From Ferdinandcohnia sp036965045 (GTDB lineage Bacteria; Bacillota; Bacilli; Bacillales; Bacillaceae_L), in NCBI RefSeq assembly GCF_036965045.1, contig NZ_JBALOV010000029.1, positions 1 to 64,000 of the forward strand: a DNA stretch of 64,000 nt, read 5' to 3'. Positions 51,537 through 58,299 of the stretch are shown here, piece by piece. Both the position numbers and the translations under genes were made by a program. Every line of letters begins with the position of its first letter. The first letter of the stretch is position 1. The notes below the pieces were generated by a model, which worked only from the letters and a program-made list of their open reading frames with translations, had not been told where the DNA came from and did not search any database.

Positions 51537-52190
51537 ATGACATTTCGGCAAGAGTCATTAAAAGAAGAAATTGCTAATTCGATTACACATGGTCTCGGCG
51601 TGTTATTAAGCATCCCGGCCCTCGTTATGTTAATTGTTTTTGCTGTTAAATATGGTGACGTTTGGCATGTTGTAAGCTTTTCGATCTTTGGGGCTACGAT
51701 GTTTCTTCTTTACCTATTTTCAACCCTTTTGCATAGTATCACACATTTAAAAGCAAAAAAGGTGTTTGCGATCTTAGATCATTCAGCGATTTATTTATTA
51801 ATTGCCGGCACGTATACTCCTTTTGTTTTAGTTTCGATTGGAGGCTGGCTAGGCTGGACGCTTTTTGGGATTGTGTGGGGATTAGCTGTCATCGGTATCG
51901 TGTTCAAAGTCTTTTTTGTAGAAAAGTTTATGATCCTATCTACCGTTTGTTACGTCCTTATGGGCTGGCTAATCATAGTTGGAATTAAGCCTTTATATGA
52001 AAGCATCGGGTTTAACGGCTTTATGCTGTTGCTAACGGGCGGAATTCTGTACACAGTTGGGGCTGTCTTTTATGTATGGAGAAAGCTTCCTTTTAACCAT
52101 GCGGTTTGGCATTTGTTTGTGTTGGCGGGCAGTGCAGCGATGTTTTTCTCAGTGCTCTTCTATGTTGTGGATGTACCGTTTATATCTTAA
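51537..52190 (+). CDS. yplQ: hemolysin III/YplQ family membrane protein
   Basis: 217-aa seven-helix membrane protein of the HlyIII (PAQR-like) family. It carries EIANSITHGLGVLLSIP (about residues 10-26), LHSITHLK, FAILDHSAIYLLIAGTYTPF and the C-terminal HAVWHLFVLAGS. Histidines and acids in these blocks form the metal site in PAQR proteins. Its bacterial role is unclear; hemolysis was seen for a homologue. The ATG follows GAGGTGG. It is divergent from ilvA, as in B. subtilis. Confidence 0.9.
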   Translation: MTFRQESLKEEIANSITHGLGVLLSIPALVMLIVFAVKYGDVWHVVSFSIFGATMFLLYLFSTLLHSITHLKAKKVFAILDHSAIYLLIAGTYTPFVLVSIGGWLGWTLFGIVWGLAVIGIVFKVFFVEKFMILSTVCYVLMGWLIIVGIKPLYESIGFNGFMLLLTGGILYTVGAVFYVWRKLPFNHAVWHLFVLAGSAAMFFSVLFYVVDVPFIS

Positions 52191-52197
52191 TAAAAGG

Positions 52198-52229
52198 AAA
52201 CCCGCAGATTTAGTTCTGCGGGGTTTTTT
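52198..52229. terminator. bidirectional terminator
   Basis: AACCCGCAG-ATTTAGTT-CTGCGGGGTTTTTT. It lies between yplQ and the convergent dfrA gene. Confidence 0.93.
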
Positions 52230-52704
52230 CATATACCAAAAACGTATACTCATATGGGTTTTTTTCGTCCTTTATTCCTTTTTCCTTTGAAATAACCTTC
52301 CATTTTGCTTTATCAAATACTGGAAAATAAGTATCTCCTTCAAATTCCTCATCAATCTCAGTTATGTACAGACGCTCGGAATATGGAAGTATTTCTTTAA
52401 AAATCTCTGCACCACCGATCACAAATAATTCTTGATCGGTTTCTTTACTCATTTCCACAATCTCATCAATGGAATGAATCACTTTACATCCTTCAGCTTT
52501 ATAGGAAGTGTCACGTGTTACAATGATGTTTTCTCGTCCCGGCAGAGGGCGTCCGATTGAATCATACGTTTTTCTCCCCATGATGATAGGGTGGCCCATC
52601 GTTACCCTTTTAAAATAAGCTAGATCAGCAGGTAATCGCCATGGGAGATCATTATCCTTACCGATTAATTGGTTTTTATCCATTGCTAGTAGTAATGAAA
52701 TCAT
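52210..52704 (-). CDS. dfrA: dihydrofolate reductase
   Basis: 164-aa DHFR that regenerates tetrahydrofolate used up by thymidylate synthase. It carries the N-terminal IGKDNDLPWRLPADLAYFK (about residues 13-31, catalytic Asp in the helix), the NADPH site GRKTYDSIGRPLPGR, and FVIGGAEIF. It follows thyA on the same strand with a 68-bp gap that includes a short stem-loop. Coupling of the two genes is typical. The ATG at 52704 has GAGGATG upstream. Confidence 0.94.
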   Translation of the reverse strand: MISLLLAMDKNQLIGKDNDLPWRLPADLAYFKRVTMGHPIIMGRKTYDSIGRPLPGRENIIVTRDTSYKAEGCKVIHSIDEIVEMSKETDQELFVIGGAEIFKEILPYSERLYITEIDEEFEGDTYFPVFDKAKWKVISKEKGIKDEKNPYEYTFLVYEKTPQN

Positions 52705-52772
52705 TTTAATCATCCTCACAAAAAAAGATCCTAAGGTCGATTATACCTTAGGATTCTATAAATAGAAATGCT

Positions 52773-53069
52773 TTATACGGCAACTGGTGCCTTAATTGCA
52801 GGATGTGGTTCGTATCCTACGATTTCGAGGTCGTCCATTTCAAAGTCAAAAACCGATTCTACAGCTGGATTAATATATAGATTCGGGAATGGTCGAGGGT
52901 CACGACTTAGCTGTAAATTTACCTGTTCAATATGATTTGTGTAAATATGGGCATCCCCAATTGTATGGATGAAATCCCCAACCTCTAATCCGCACTCGTA
53001 TGCGATTAAATGAGTTAAAAGCGCATAACTCGCGATGTTGAAGGGAATTCCGAGGAAAAGGTCGCCTGA
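52773..53069 (-). CDS. thyA: thymidylate synthase, exon 2 (C-terminal 98 residues)
   Basis: Second coding exon of thyA, beginning with the TCA codon at 53069 after the intron and running SGDLFLGIPFN...IKAPVAV. It carries NIASYALLTHLIAYECGL and the GDAHIYTNHIEQ segment that contacts dUMP. The exact C-terminal valine required for folate closure is present. Joined to exon 1 it gives one continuous 321-residue enzyme, similar in length to the 316-residue Lactobacillus casei type. A separate protein starting at the intron ATG (53072) is very unlikely. Confidence 0.93.
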   Translation of the reverse strand, partial: SGDLFLGIPFNIASYALLTHLIAYECGLEVGDFIHTIGDAHIYTNHIEQVNLQLSRDPRPFPNLYINPAVESVFDFEMDDLEIVGYEPHPAIKAPVAV

Positions 53070-53221
53070 CATGATCTTCGACTAGGTTCGCTACATCTAG
53101 CCCGTTCTCCTACGAACTGCTGTATGTCTCCATACAGATGAGACTATATCACGATCCAATAATGGACCCCTACCATTTCCACCTGCTTCGGTGTACTCCC
53201 AAAGGGATAGTCGTTAGGCAT
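53070..53221 (-). ncRNA. group I intron core, 3' half (P7, P8, P9)
   Basis: Minus-strand CGACUAUCCC (53204-53213) and GAUAUAGUC (53142-53150) form P7, the guanosine-binding helix; GACUAU pairs with AUAGUC. CUGUAUG-GAGA-CAUACAG (53120-53137) is a perfect P9-type hairpin with a GNRA loop. A GUUCG/CGAAC pairing lies near 53086-53117. The last intron base is G at 53070. Confidence 0.88.
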
Positions 53222-53998
53222 TTATGTTTCAAAATATTTATAAGTTGGAAAATTAGGTGACTTCAATCTATTTAGAATAGTAGCAGTAACAACCCCTAGT
53301 TGACGAGCGGCTTCGCTACAACTTTCATATATGATACCATCAACGAGTACAGGTCTTGTATTTGGTGGAAGGACACCCTTCATTTTTCTAGAAAGTTTTT
53401 TCTTAGTTTCTTCTGAATGCTCTCTACCATAGAATGAATTCTTTTCTCCTTTTCTTTGAGATGCTATTTCGGAAAGTTTCGACCTATGTTCCGGAGTTCT
53501 TACCGCCCCTTTTGCATAAGAGTTTCCTATACTAGCCTTGCTCATTTTCATCCTAGATTCAATACTATGACTTCGACCTGTCATTCCATTTACGTGACTA
53601 CCATATACATCTCTTCTCTCATCCGGAGTCATCGAATTATACCGTTTCTCAAGAGATACCTTTATTTTTCTTACTATTTGTTCTCTATTCGGATGGTAAG
53701 AGATTAAGTCACCGCCACCAACAATTTGGCTCGTATTATATAGTTTATCTAACGAATCAAGTTGGTCTTGTTCAATTAATCTTGCCTCAAACTCGTTATT
53801 ACAAAACTTATCAATCCTAAATTCGAAAGCCTCTTCACCATATTTATTCCATGCCCGTTGAAGTGGAATACAGTGATGTACTCCCTTTTTAAGTTCACGC
53901 CTATGTCTATCAAAGCGTTTTTCTACTTCAACTGAACTTCCAACATACAACTTTCCGTTTTCTAAATTTTGAATATGATAAACCCCAATAATCGGCAT
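53222..53998 (-). CDS. GIY-YIG homing endonuclease, I-BmoI-like
   Basis: 258-aa intron-encoded endonuclease that would cut intronless thyA and drive copying of the intron. The GIY-YIG domain (about residues 1-90) has GVYHIQN...LYVGSS, catalytic Arg in EKRFDRHRREL and Glu in ARLIEQDQ. NUMOD3-type motifs (MTGRSHSIESR, GREHSEETKKK) follow. A C-terminal NUMOD1/helix-turn-helix (SRPVL-like RPVLVDGIIYESCSEAARQL) binds DNA. The last 50 residues resemble I-BmoI closely. AAGGTGAG precedes the ATG. All key residues are present, so it may be active. Confidence 0.93.
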   Translation of the reverse strand: MPIIGVYHIQNLENGKLYVGSSVEVEKRFDRHRRELKKGVHHCIPLQRAWNKYGEEAFEFRIDKFCNNEFEARLIEQDQLDSLDKLYNTSQIVGGGDLISYHPNREQIVRKIKVSLEKRYNSMTPDERRDVYGSHVNGMTGRSHSIESRMKMSKASIGNSYAKGAVRTPEHRSKLSEIASQRKGEKNSFYGREHSEETKKKLSRKMKGVLPPNTRPVLVDGIIYESCSEAARQLGVVTATILNRLKSPNFPTYKYFET

Positions 53999-54030
53999 TT
54001 TCTCACCTTCTATTGTTTGATAAACGGAAT

Positions 54031-54128
54031 ACCTCGAAACAATTTAGCACGGGATTGTCTTTTTCAAGAGTTTCCCCGTTTAGGTAGGTTTTCTATAAGG
54101 ATTACTCCCTAAAGGCGCTCATTTACAA
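54031..54128 (-). ncRNA. group I intron core, 5' half (P1 to P6)
   Basis: P1: exon GCGU with intron GCGC (54115-54118). P2: UUUAGG (54108-54113) with CCUAAA (54079-54084). P4: ACGGG (54075-54079) with CCCGU (54049-54053). P5: UCUU-GAAA-AAGA (54058-54069). The stretch GACAAUCCCGUGCUAAAUUG matches the well-known td-type core. This half ends just upstream of the endonuclease ribosome binding site. Confidence 0.9.
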
Positions 54129-54788
54129 ACGCTGATACAACTGGCAACTCAATTTCCCATCTGCCACATAGAATTGGAACAGGCTGTGGCATGGTGGCAG
54201 TGCCATGAATTCCACATCGCCAGGGTTGTAGCCGACGACGAGATGGCGTCTGCTGTCAGGGTTATTTTTAATCTGGTTGATGACATTTTTCAACTGATCA
54301 ATGGTCTCACCACGTGATGTTTCCCAGGCTCTCCACTGCTTCCCATAAACTGGACCTAGTTCGCCGTATTTAGCAGCAAACTTATCATTCTCTAATATTT
54401 GTCCTTTAAACTTATCCATCTCAGCTTGATATAACTCATTAAAATCTGGGTCCTTCTGGCTTCGATTACCGAAATCCGTCATATCGGGGCCATCGTATTC
54501 ATCACTCTCAACCCAATTTTTAAAAGCCCACTCATTCCAAATGTTATTGTTGTTTTTTAGAAGATACCTAATATTCGTATCGCCTTTAATAAACCAGAGC
54601 AGCTCACTCGCAATTAGGCGGAAAGGAACTCTCTTCGTTGTAAGTAAAGGAAATCCCTTACTTAAATTAAATCGCATCTGGTACCCAAACACAGAAACTG
54701 TCCCCGTCCCAGTACGATCCATTTTTTTCGTACCATTTTCAAGAACATGCTTTAATAAATCCAGGTACGCATTCTCACCATGTTTCAA
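54129..54788 (-). CDS. thyA: thymidylate synthase, exon 1 (N-terminal part with active site)
   Basis: First exon of thyA: dUMP plus methylene-tetrahydrofolate to dTMP. It contains DRTGTGTVSVFGYQMRFNL, the long insert (ESDEYDGPDMTDFGNRSQKDP) of the L. casei/S. aureus type, the catalytic cysteine in MALPPCHS, and SRRHLVVGYNPGD, where most relatives have SAWNP. The last codon before the intron is CGT. I start at TTG (54788), 6 bp after AGGGAGTG; a GTG at 54797 is the alternative. Without splicing, translation ends two codons into the intron. Confidence 0.93.
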
Positions 54789-54845
54789 TAAATTCACTCC
54801 CTACTAAACTTCATGCTATTATCTTACTACAAATAATAATCTAAT

Positions 54846-55559
54846 TCATCGACTTTCTCCTAAATCTGCAAAAAGCTGATAAGTCATAGGAGCCGAAAGT
54901 TTCAATTGATTTCTTGACTGTTCAGAAAGATAGAACATTGCAAAGGTTTCTGCAAAATATTCCTCTGGATAGTCACTAAAATAGTCACGATGTGGAAATA
55001 ATTGCTTCACTTCTTTGTTCCAGATCGCTAGAAAATAAGGATCCTCGCTGATTGAATCAAATACAAATTTGTCAATCGAATGTGCCAGCTCATGTAGTTC
55101 TAAATTGATAGACCCATGGCCTTTCCCTTTTTCACTATACCCTATCTTCGCTAGCACGACCTCTGAGCCACCAATTCCCGGCACAAGATCCCAAGTAGGA
55201 CCATTTTCACTATATCCTCGGGGTTTTTCCCCCTTTAAATAGACTGCGGTAGGCTCATCTGTTAAAAGGCCTGTAAATAGCTTTAAGACAACTCCCTTGT
55301 CTACCAATCCTTGCAAAATAATGTCGTCAATTTGATTAACACGTTCAATCATTTGCGCAGCTTCGGATTCATTGAAATTTGTCTCAGGTAAAAAAATAAT
55401 CTCTTTTAATGTTTTATAGTTTTTCAAATTTGAAGTTTCCGTATAAAGTGTGAGAGATTGATAATCTTTTAGTGGAACTCCGGAAGGGGACGCTTCACCA
55501 GGATGGTAGGTAAAGCCAACAAGAATAAACAGAAGTGTAAGAATACCTATTTTTTTCAT
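54846..55559 (-). CDS. secreted Pro-Pro endopeptidase-like metalloprotease
   Basis: 237-aa protein with an N-terminal signal peptide and an anthrax-lethal-factor-like (M34) zinc protease domain. HELAH (about residues 156-160) supplies the two histidines and the catalytic glutamate, and YPEEYFAETFAMFYL the third ligand. NEAxQMIERVNQID, LLTDE, YLKGEKPRGY, TWDLVPGIGGS and GKGHGSINLELHE match Clostridioides PPEP-1 block by block. PPEPs cut between two prolines in surface proteins and control adhesion. AGGGAGAG precedes the ATG. It lies downstream of ypjP and upstream of thyA. Confidence 0.85.
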   Translation of the reverse strand: MKKIGILTLLFILVGFTYHPGEASPSGVPLKDYQSLTLYTETSNLKNYKTLKEIIFLPETNFNESEAAQMIERVNQIDDIILQGLVDKGVVLKLFTGLLTDEPTAVYLKGEKPRGYSENGPTWDLVPGIGGSEVVLAKIGYSEKGKGHGSINLELHELAHSIDKFVFDSISEDPYFLAIWNKEVKQLFPHRDYFSDYPEEYFAETFAMFYLSEQSRNQLKLSAPMTYQLFADLGESR

Positions 55560-55696
55560 AAGAATGCTCTCCCTAATTTCAATAGTTTCATAGATACATA
55601 TAAGCGCACTCTTCTCACAAATAATAAAAATAGTATAACATGTTTTGAAAAATGAGTCTGCTAGATAAGATGTGGAAACTTCTTCTTAGAAATACA

Positions 55697-55745
55697 AAAA
55701 AGGCAGTCCAATGAGGTCACAAATGCGACCCCTGAACTGCCTTTT
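55697..55745 (-). terminator. ypjP terminator
   Basis: AAAAGGCAGT/ACTGCCTTTT stem with an inner GGTC/GACC pairing. TTTTTTGTA follows on the minus strand. Confidence 0.8.
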
Positions 55746-55752
55746 GCTCTTA

Positions 55753-56346
55753 TTAACTTAGCCATTTCGGCGGTGTATTTTTATCCCAATAAATATCACC
55801 TAAAGCATGATGTGTTTGGAACCCATCATGATGTGTATGATAGTGGAAATTAAACCAAAAGCCATCCTGCGGTGGGTGGTCTTTGCGCACATGAAAGCGA
55901 ACTATATCCTTCCCACTGGTTTTATCGAAAATATGGAAAATCTTTTCCCCATTTCCGCCAGACGGTTGTTCTGAAATTTCCAGTTGGTCAAGCTCTTCTG
56001 CTGGGTATTGCTCTGCTAATAACTCAATAACACTCTCAATTCTAGGTAAAATTTCAGTACGGAATTCATCTTCAATAACCGGTCCAATTTTACTTCCGAA
56101 TTTCTCGAAGGATTTCGTTTCTGCCTGTGTCATTGCATACGTAACAAAGCTTCTACTGTCATATCCGTAATTCGATTCGAACTCAGAATATAGCTTAGAC
56201 TCTGCAGCTTGTTCATTTATCGCATTTAACTTACTTGGCTTATCCGCATCTGCTTGCTCCATTGTGAGAGCAGGGGGAGGCGCTACCAATCCAAGCGTTA
56301 AAATGGAAAATGAAACAACCAATGCTTTTCGCAACCATTTTTTCAT
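55753..56346 (-). CDS. ypjP: YpjP family protein
   Basis: 197-aa exported protein with an N-terminal signal/anchor (about residues 5-28) matching B. subtilis YpjP. FHIFDKTSGKDIVRFHVRKDHPP and the histidine-rich HYHTHHDGFQTHHALGDIYW (about 168-187) are the hallmark. The histidines suggest metal binding, but no function is established. It lies in the conserved thyA-dfrA neighbourhood, here separated from thyA by the PPEP-like gene. Confidence 0.9.
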   Translation of the reverse strand: MKKWLRKALVVSFSILTLGLVAPPPALTMEQADADKPSKLNAINEQAAESKLYSEFESNYGYDSRSFVTYAMTQAETKSFEKFGSKIGPVIEDEFRTEILPRIESVIELLAEQYPAEELDQLEISEQPSGGNGEKIFHIFDKTSGKDIVRFHVRKDHPPQDGFWFNFHYHTHHDGFQTHHALGDIYWDKNTPPKWLS

Positions 56347-56583
56347 AACCTAAACGCCCTTTCAACACATTTAACCATATGCCCATTTTAACACAATCTC
56401 ACAAAAAGTTTTACTATAAAAATAAGAAAATACAAAAAAATAAGGATAAATGCCCAGATAGGAAATGAGGGGAAATTCTTCATTTTAAAAACATAAGAAT
56501 TATTTTGAAAGAATAAAGTTCATAAAATCTTCATTGTTTGATAAAATAGGGGTACTATACATATTGAAAGGTGGATTCTGGTT

Positions 56584-56655
56584 ATGGAATGGATTTTTGG
56601 GATCGCAAGTGTCGTAACATTAGCTTATTTTATCTTTTGTTGTGTGAGTGAATAA
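56584..56655 (+). CDS. 23-aa single-helix membrane peptide
   Basis: A 23-codon frame (MEWIFGIASVVTLAYFIFCC then VSE) forming one membrane helix. AAAGGTGG lies 9 bp before the ATG, and a strong terminator starts 5 bp after the stop, so it is a compact transcription unit. The size and shape recall the KdpF-type or other single-helix regulatory peptides, but no partner gene is adjacent. It is not recognised beyond that. Confidence 0.55.
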   Translation: MEWIFGIASVVTLAYFIFCCVSE

Positions 56656-56660
56656 GAAAA

Positions 56661-56688
56661 CCCGCTTTCAAAGCGGGCTTTATTTTTT
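56661..56688 (+). terminator. terminator after 23-aa gene
   Basis: CCCGCTT-TCA-AAGCGGG followed by CTTTATTTTTT. Confidence 0.9.
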
Positions 56689-56702
56689 ATGAAATATGTA
56701 AT

Positions 56703-56834
56703 TTAGTTTTTCTTTTTCTTCTTCCTTGACGAATCCACTGCCATTCTTCCAGTTTCTTGATTCGTTGTCCCCTGTCCTTCTACATCAGAAGATCCTAATC
56801 CAATTGTTGTAGGATCTTTTTTTCGTTTTGCCAT
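56703..56834 (-). CDS. small basic protein, YuzL-like
   Basis: 43-aa basic hydrophilic protein (MAKRKKDPTTIGLGSSDVEG start, lysine-rich end). GGAGGTGATG lies ahead of the ATG, an excellent initiation site. KDPTTIGLGSSDVEGQGTT resembles the short YuzL family of Bacillus, whose function is unknown. It lies downstream of and on the same strand as the methyltransferase gene, but 94 bp away. Confidence 0.6.
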   Translation of the reverse strand: MAKRKKDPTTIGLGSSDVEGQGTTNQETGRMAVDSSRKKKKKN

Positions 56835-56928
56835 TGCTCATCACCTCCGTTATTTAACGTAACCAAAGGGGTGGCAAATTATCCCGCATCATGCACTAAG
56901 TCTCCAACAAATTAAGATTTTCATTTGA

Positions 56929-57711
56929 TCAAGAACCTTCCACATCAATGATACCAAAATGGAATTTAGCTGATTTTCGTCTAAAAACTGTAAATCCATA
57001 TTTGTCGAAATATTCACTTTTCCAATGGTCCTTAAGCACTATTTTTTGTTTTGCTACTCGTTTTGCTGCTTCGAGTACTTCAGGACTTAATGTGGAATAA
57101 ATCGCAAAATTGCGGAGTCCCTTAATCCCTTCCGATTCCTCAATTGACTCTTCAAACATTGGATCAAAATACACGACATCAAAGCTTTTAGGAGGACAAC
57201 TCGCTAAATAACTCTCATAGTTCTTATTCTTCACTTCAATTCGTGCCATAGCCTCATTCATCAACGGAAATCCGGTATCCCAGCTTTTCAACCCGCCTTT
57301 TAAAAGGTAAAACAGATATTTATCTCCTTCAAGAGAAACCACTTTTCCCTCCTCACCAACGACAAAACTTGCGACAATACTGTCAGAACCAAGGCCTAAG
57401 GTGCAATCTAAAATGGTGTTCCCTTTCTCCAAACCTGAAGCCTGAATGAATGGATCATGTTCACCTTTCATTAATCGCTTCATGCGAAACATTGCGGAAT
57501 TCGGATGAAAGAAGAGTGGCTCGTCTCCAAGCAGAGGATGTATTTCAATCCGATTTTTCCCTACAACAAGGATATCGTCTTCAGTTTGTTCGTGAAGATT
57601 GAAAATAGAACGTTTTTTCCTCGGGATATATGTAACTTCAAGTTCAACAGCGACTTTATGCGCCAATTTGACCAAATCATCATTGGTTCGGCCTGCAGTT
57701 GTAACGATCAT
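56929..57711 (-). CDS. RsmJ-like class I SAM-dependent methyltransferase (YpiP-like)
   Basis: 260-aa methyltransferase. ILDCTLGLGSDSIVAS (about residues 96-111) is the SAM loop, and FDVVYFDPMFEES (about 173-185) carries a D-P-M-F variant of the (N/D)PPF motif of base N-methyltransferases. Its layout resembles the RsmJ group of 16S rRNA guanine methyltransferases. The N-terminal 60 residues start TTAGRTNDDLVKLA. The target is unproven. The ATG follows CAGGTGA. It lies downstream of brxA on the same strand. Confidence 0.78.
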   Translation of the reverse strand: MIVTTAGRTNDDLVKLAHKVAVELEVTYIPRKKRSIFNLHEQTEDDILVVGKNRIEIHPLLGDEPLFFHPNSAMFRMKRLMKGEHDPFIQASGLEKGNTILDCTLGLGSDSIVASFVVGEEGKVVSLEGDKYLFYLLKGGLKSWDTGFPLMNEAMARIEVKNKNYESYLASCPPKSFDVVYFDPMFEESIEESEGIKGLRNFAIYSTLSPEVLEAAKRVAKQKIVLKDHWKSEYFDKYGFTVFRRKSAKFHFGIIDVEGS

Positions 57712-57754
57712 TTTATCACCTGTTTGCAAAAAAAAGATGTCGTCATGACATCCT

Positions 57755-58189
57755 TTAGCAATGCTTATTTAACGCGGAAGTAATATTTTCCATAATGCCT
57801 TCCATTGAATTTGTTTCAATTTCATGACGTGGAATGAAGTGTACAACTTCCTTGCCTTTCAATAAAGCCATTGACGGAGATGATGGTTCATAACCCTCAA
57901 AGTACTCTCTCATCTTCGCAGTTGCTTCTTTATCTTGACCAGCAAATACCGTTACAAGATGATCTGGCTTTTTCTCATTATTTAAAACAGCTTGTGTTAC
58001 AGCAGGTCTTGCAAGTCCTGCAGCACAACCACACACAGAGTTTACAACAACTAGTGTAGTCCCTTCTGCTTTGTCCATGAAGTTTTCAACTTCTTCTTCT
58101 GTTTGAAGCTCGTTAAAACCCGCTCCCACTAGCTCTTGGCGCATCGGTTTTACGATTTGCTTCATATATTCATCATATGCCATTGACAT
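57755..58189 (-). CDS. brxA: bacilliredoxin BrxA
   Basis: 144-aa thioredoxin-like bacilliredoxin that removes bacillithiol from S-bacillithiolated proteins after oxidative stress. The active site is VCGCAAG (CGC motif, about residues 52-56). The sequence follows B. subtilis YphP (BrxA) throughout, including FAGQDKEATAKMREYF and KGKEVVHFIPRHEIE. The ATG at 58189 has GAGGGAGGG upstream. It is next to ypgR, as in B. subtilis. It implies the organism makes bacillithiol. Confidence 0.95.
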   Translation of the reverse strand: MSMAYDEYMKQIVKPMRQELVGAGFNELQTEEEVENFMDKAEGTTLVVVNSVCGCAAGLARPAVTQAVLNNEKKPDHLVTVFAGQDKEATAKMREYFEGYEPSSPSMALLKGKEVVHFIPRHEIETNSMEGIMENITSALNKHC

Positions 58190-58299
58190 ATTAATCCCTC
58201 CCTCATTTTTCATAAAATAAGCATACTATTTTGTAGTAGCAAAATCAATTTTCAAACAATATCAATACCGATTTTTTATGTTTATAATGTAATCAACCT

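Larger units (their letters stand above)
53070..54128 (-). mobile_element. group I intron (td/IA2-like) with GIY-YIG homing endonuclease, in thyA
   Basis: 1,059-nt intervening sequence between codons for Arg and Ser in QLYQR|SGD. The exon ends in U and the intron in G, as group I rules require. Exon GCGU pairs with intron GCGC (54115-54118) through a G.U at the splice site (P1). Intron UGA (54119-54121) pairs with the first exon-2 bases UCA (P10). P2, P4, P5 and P7 helices are also readable. The endonuclease frame sits between the P6 side and P7. The whole resembles the introns of phage T4 td and Bacillus thymidylate synthase genes. Confidence 0.93.

Noticed and set aside
52773..54797. thyA as a frameshifted or broken pseudogene made of two fragments
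   Set aside because: The gap has group I intron helices, an intact homing endonuclease and exon ends that join in frame with correct P1/P10 pairing, so an intron explains it better.
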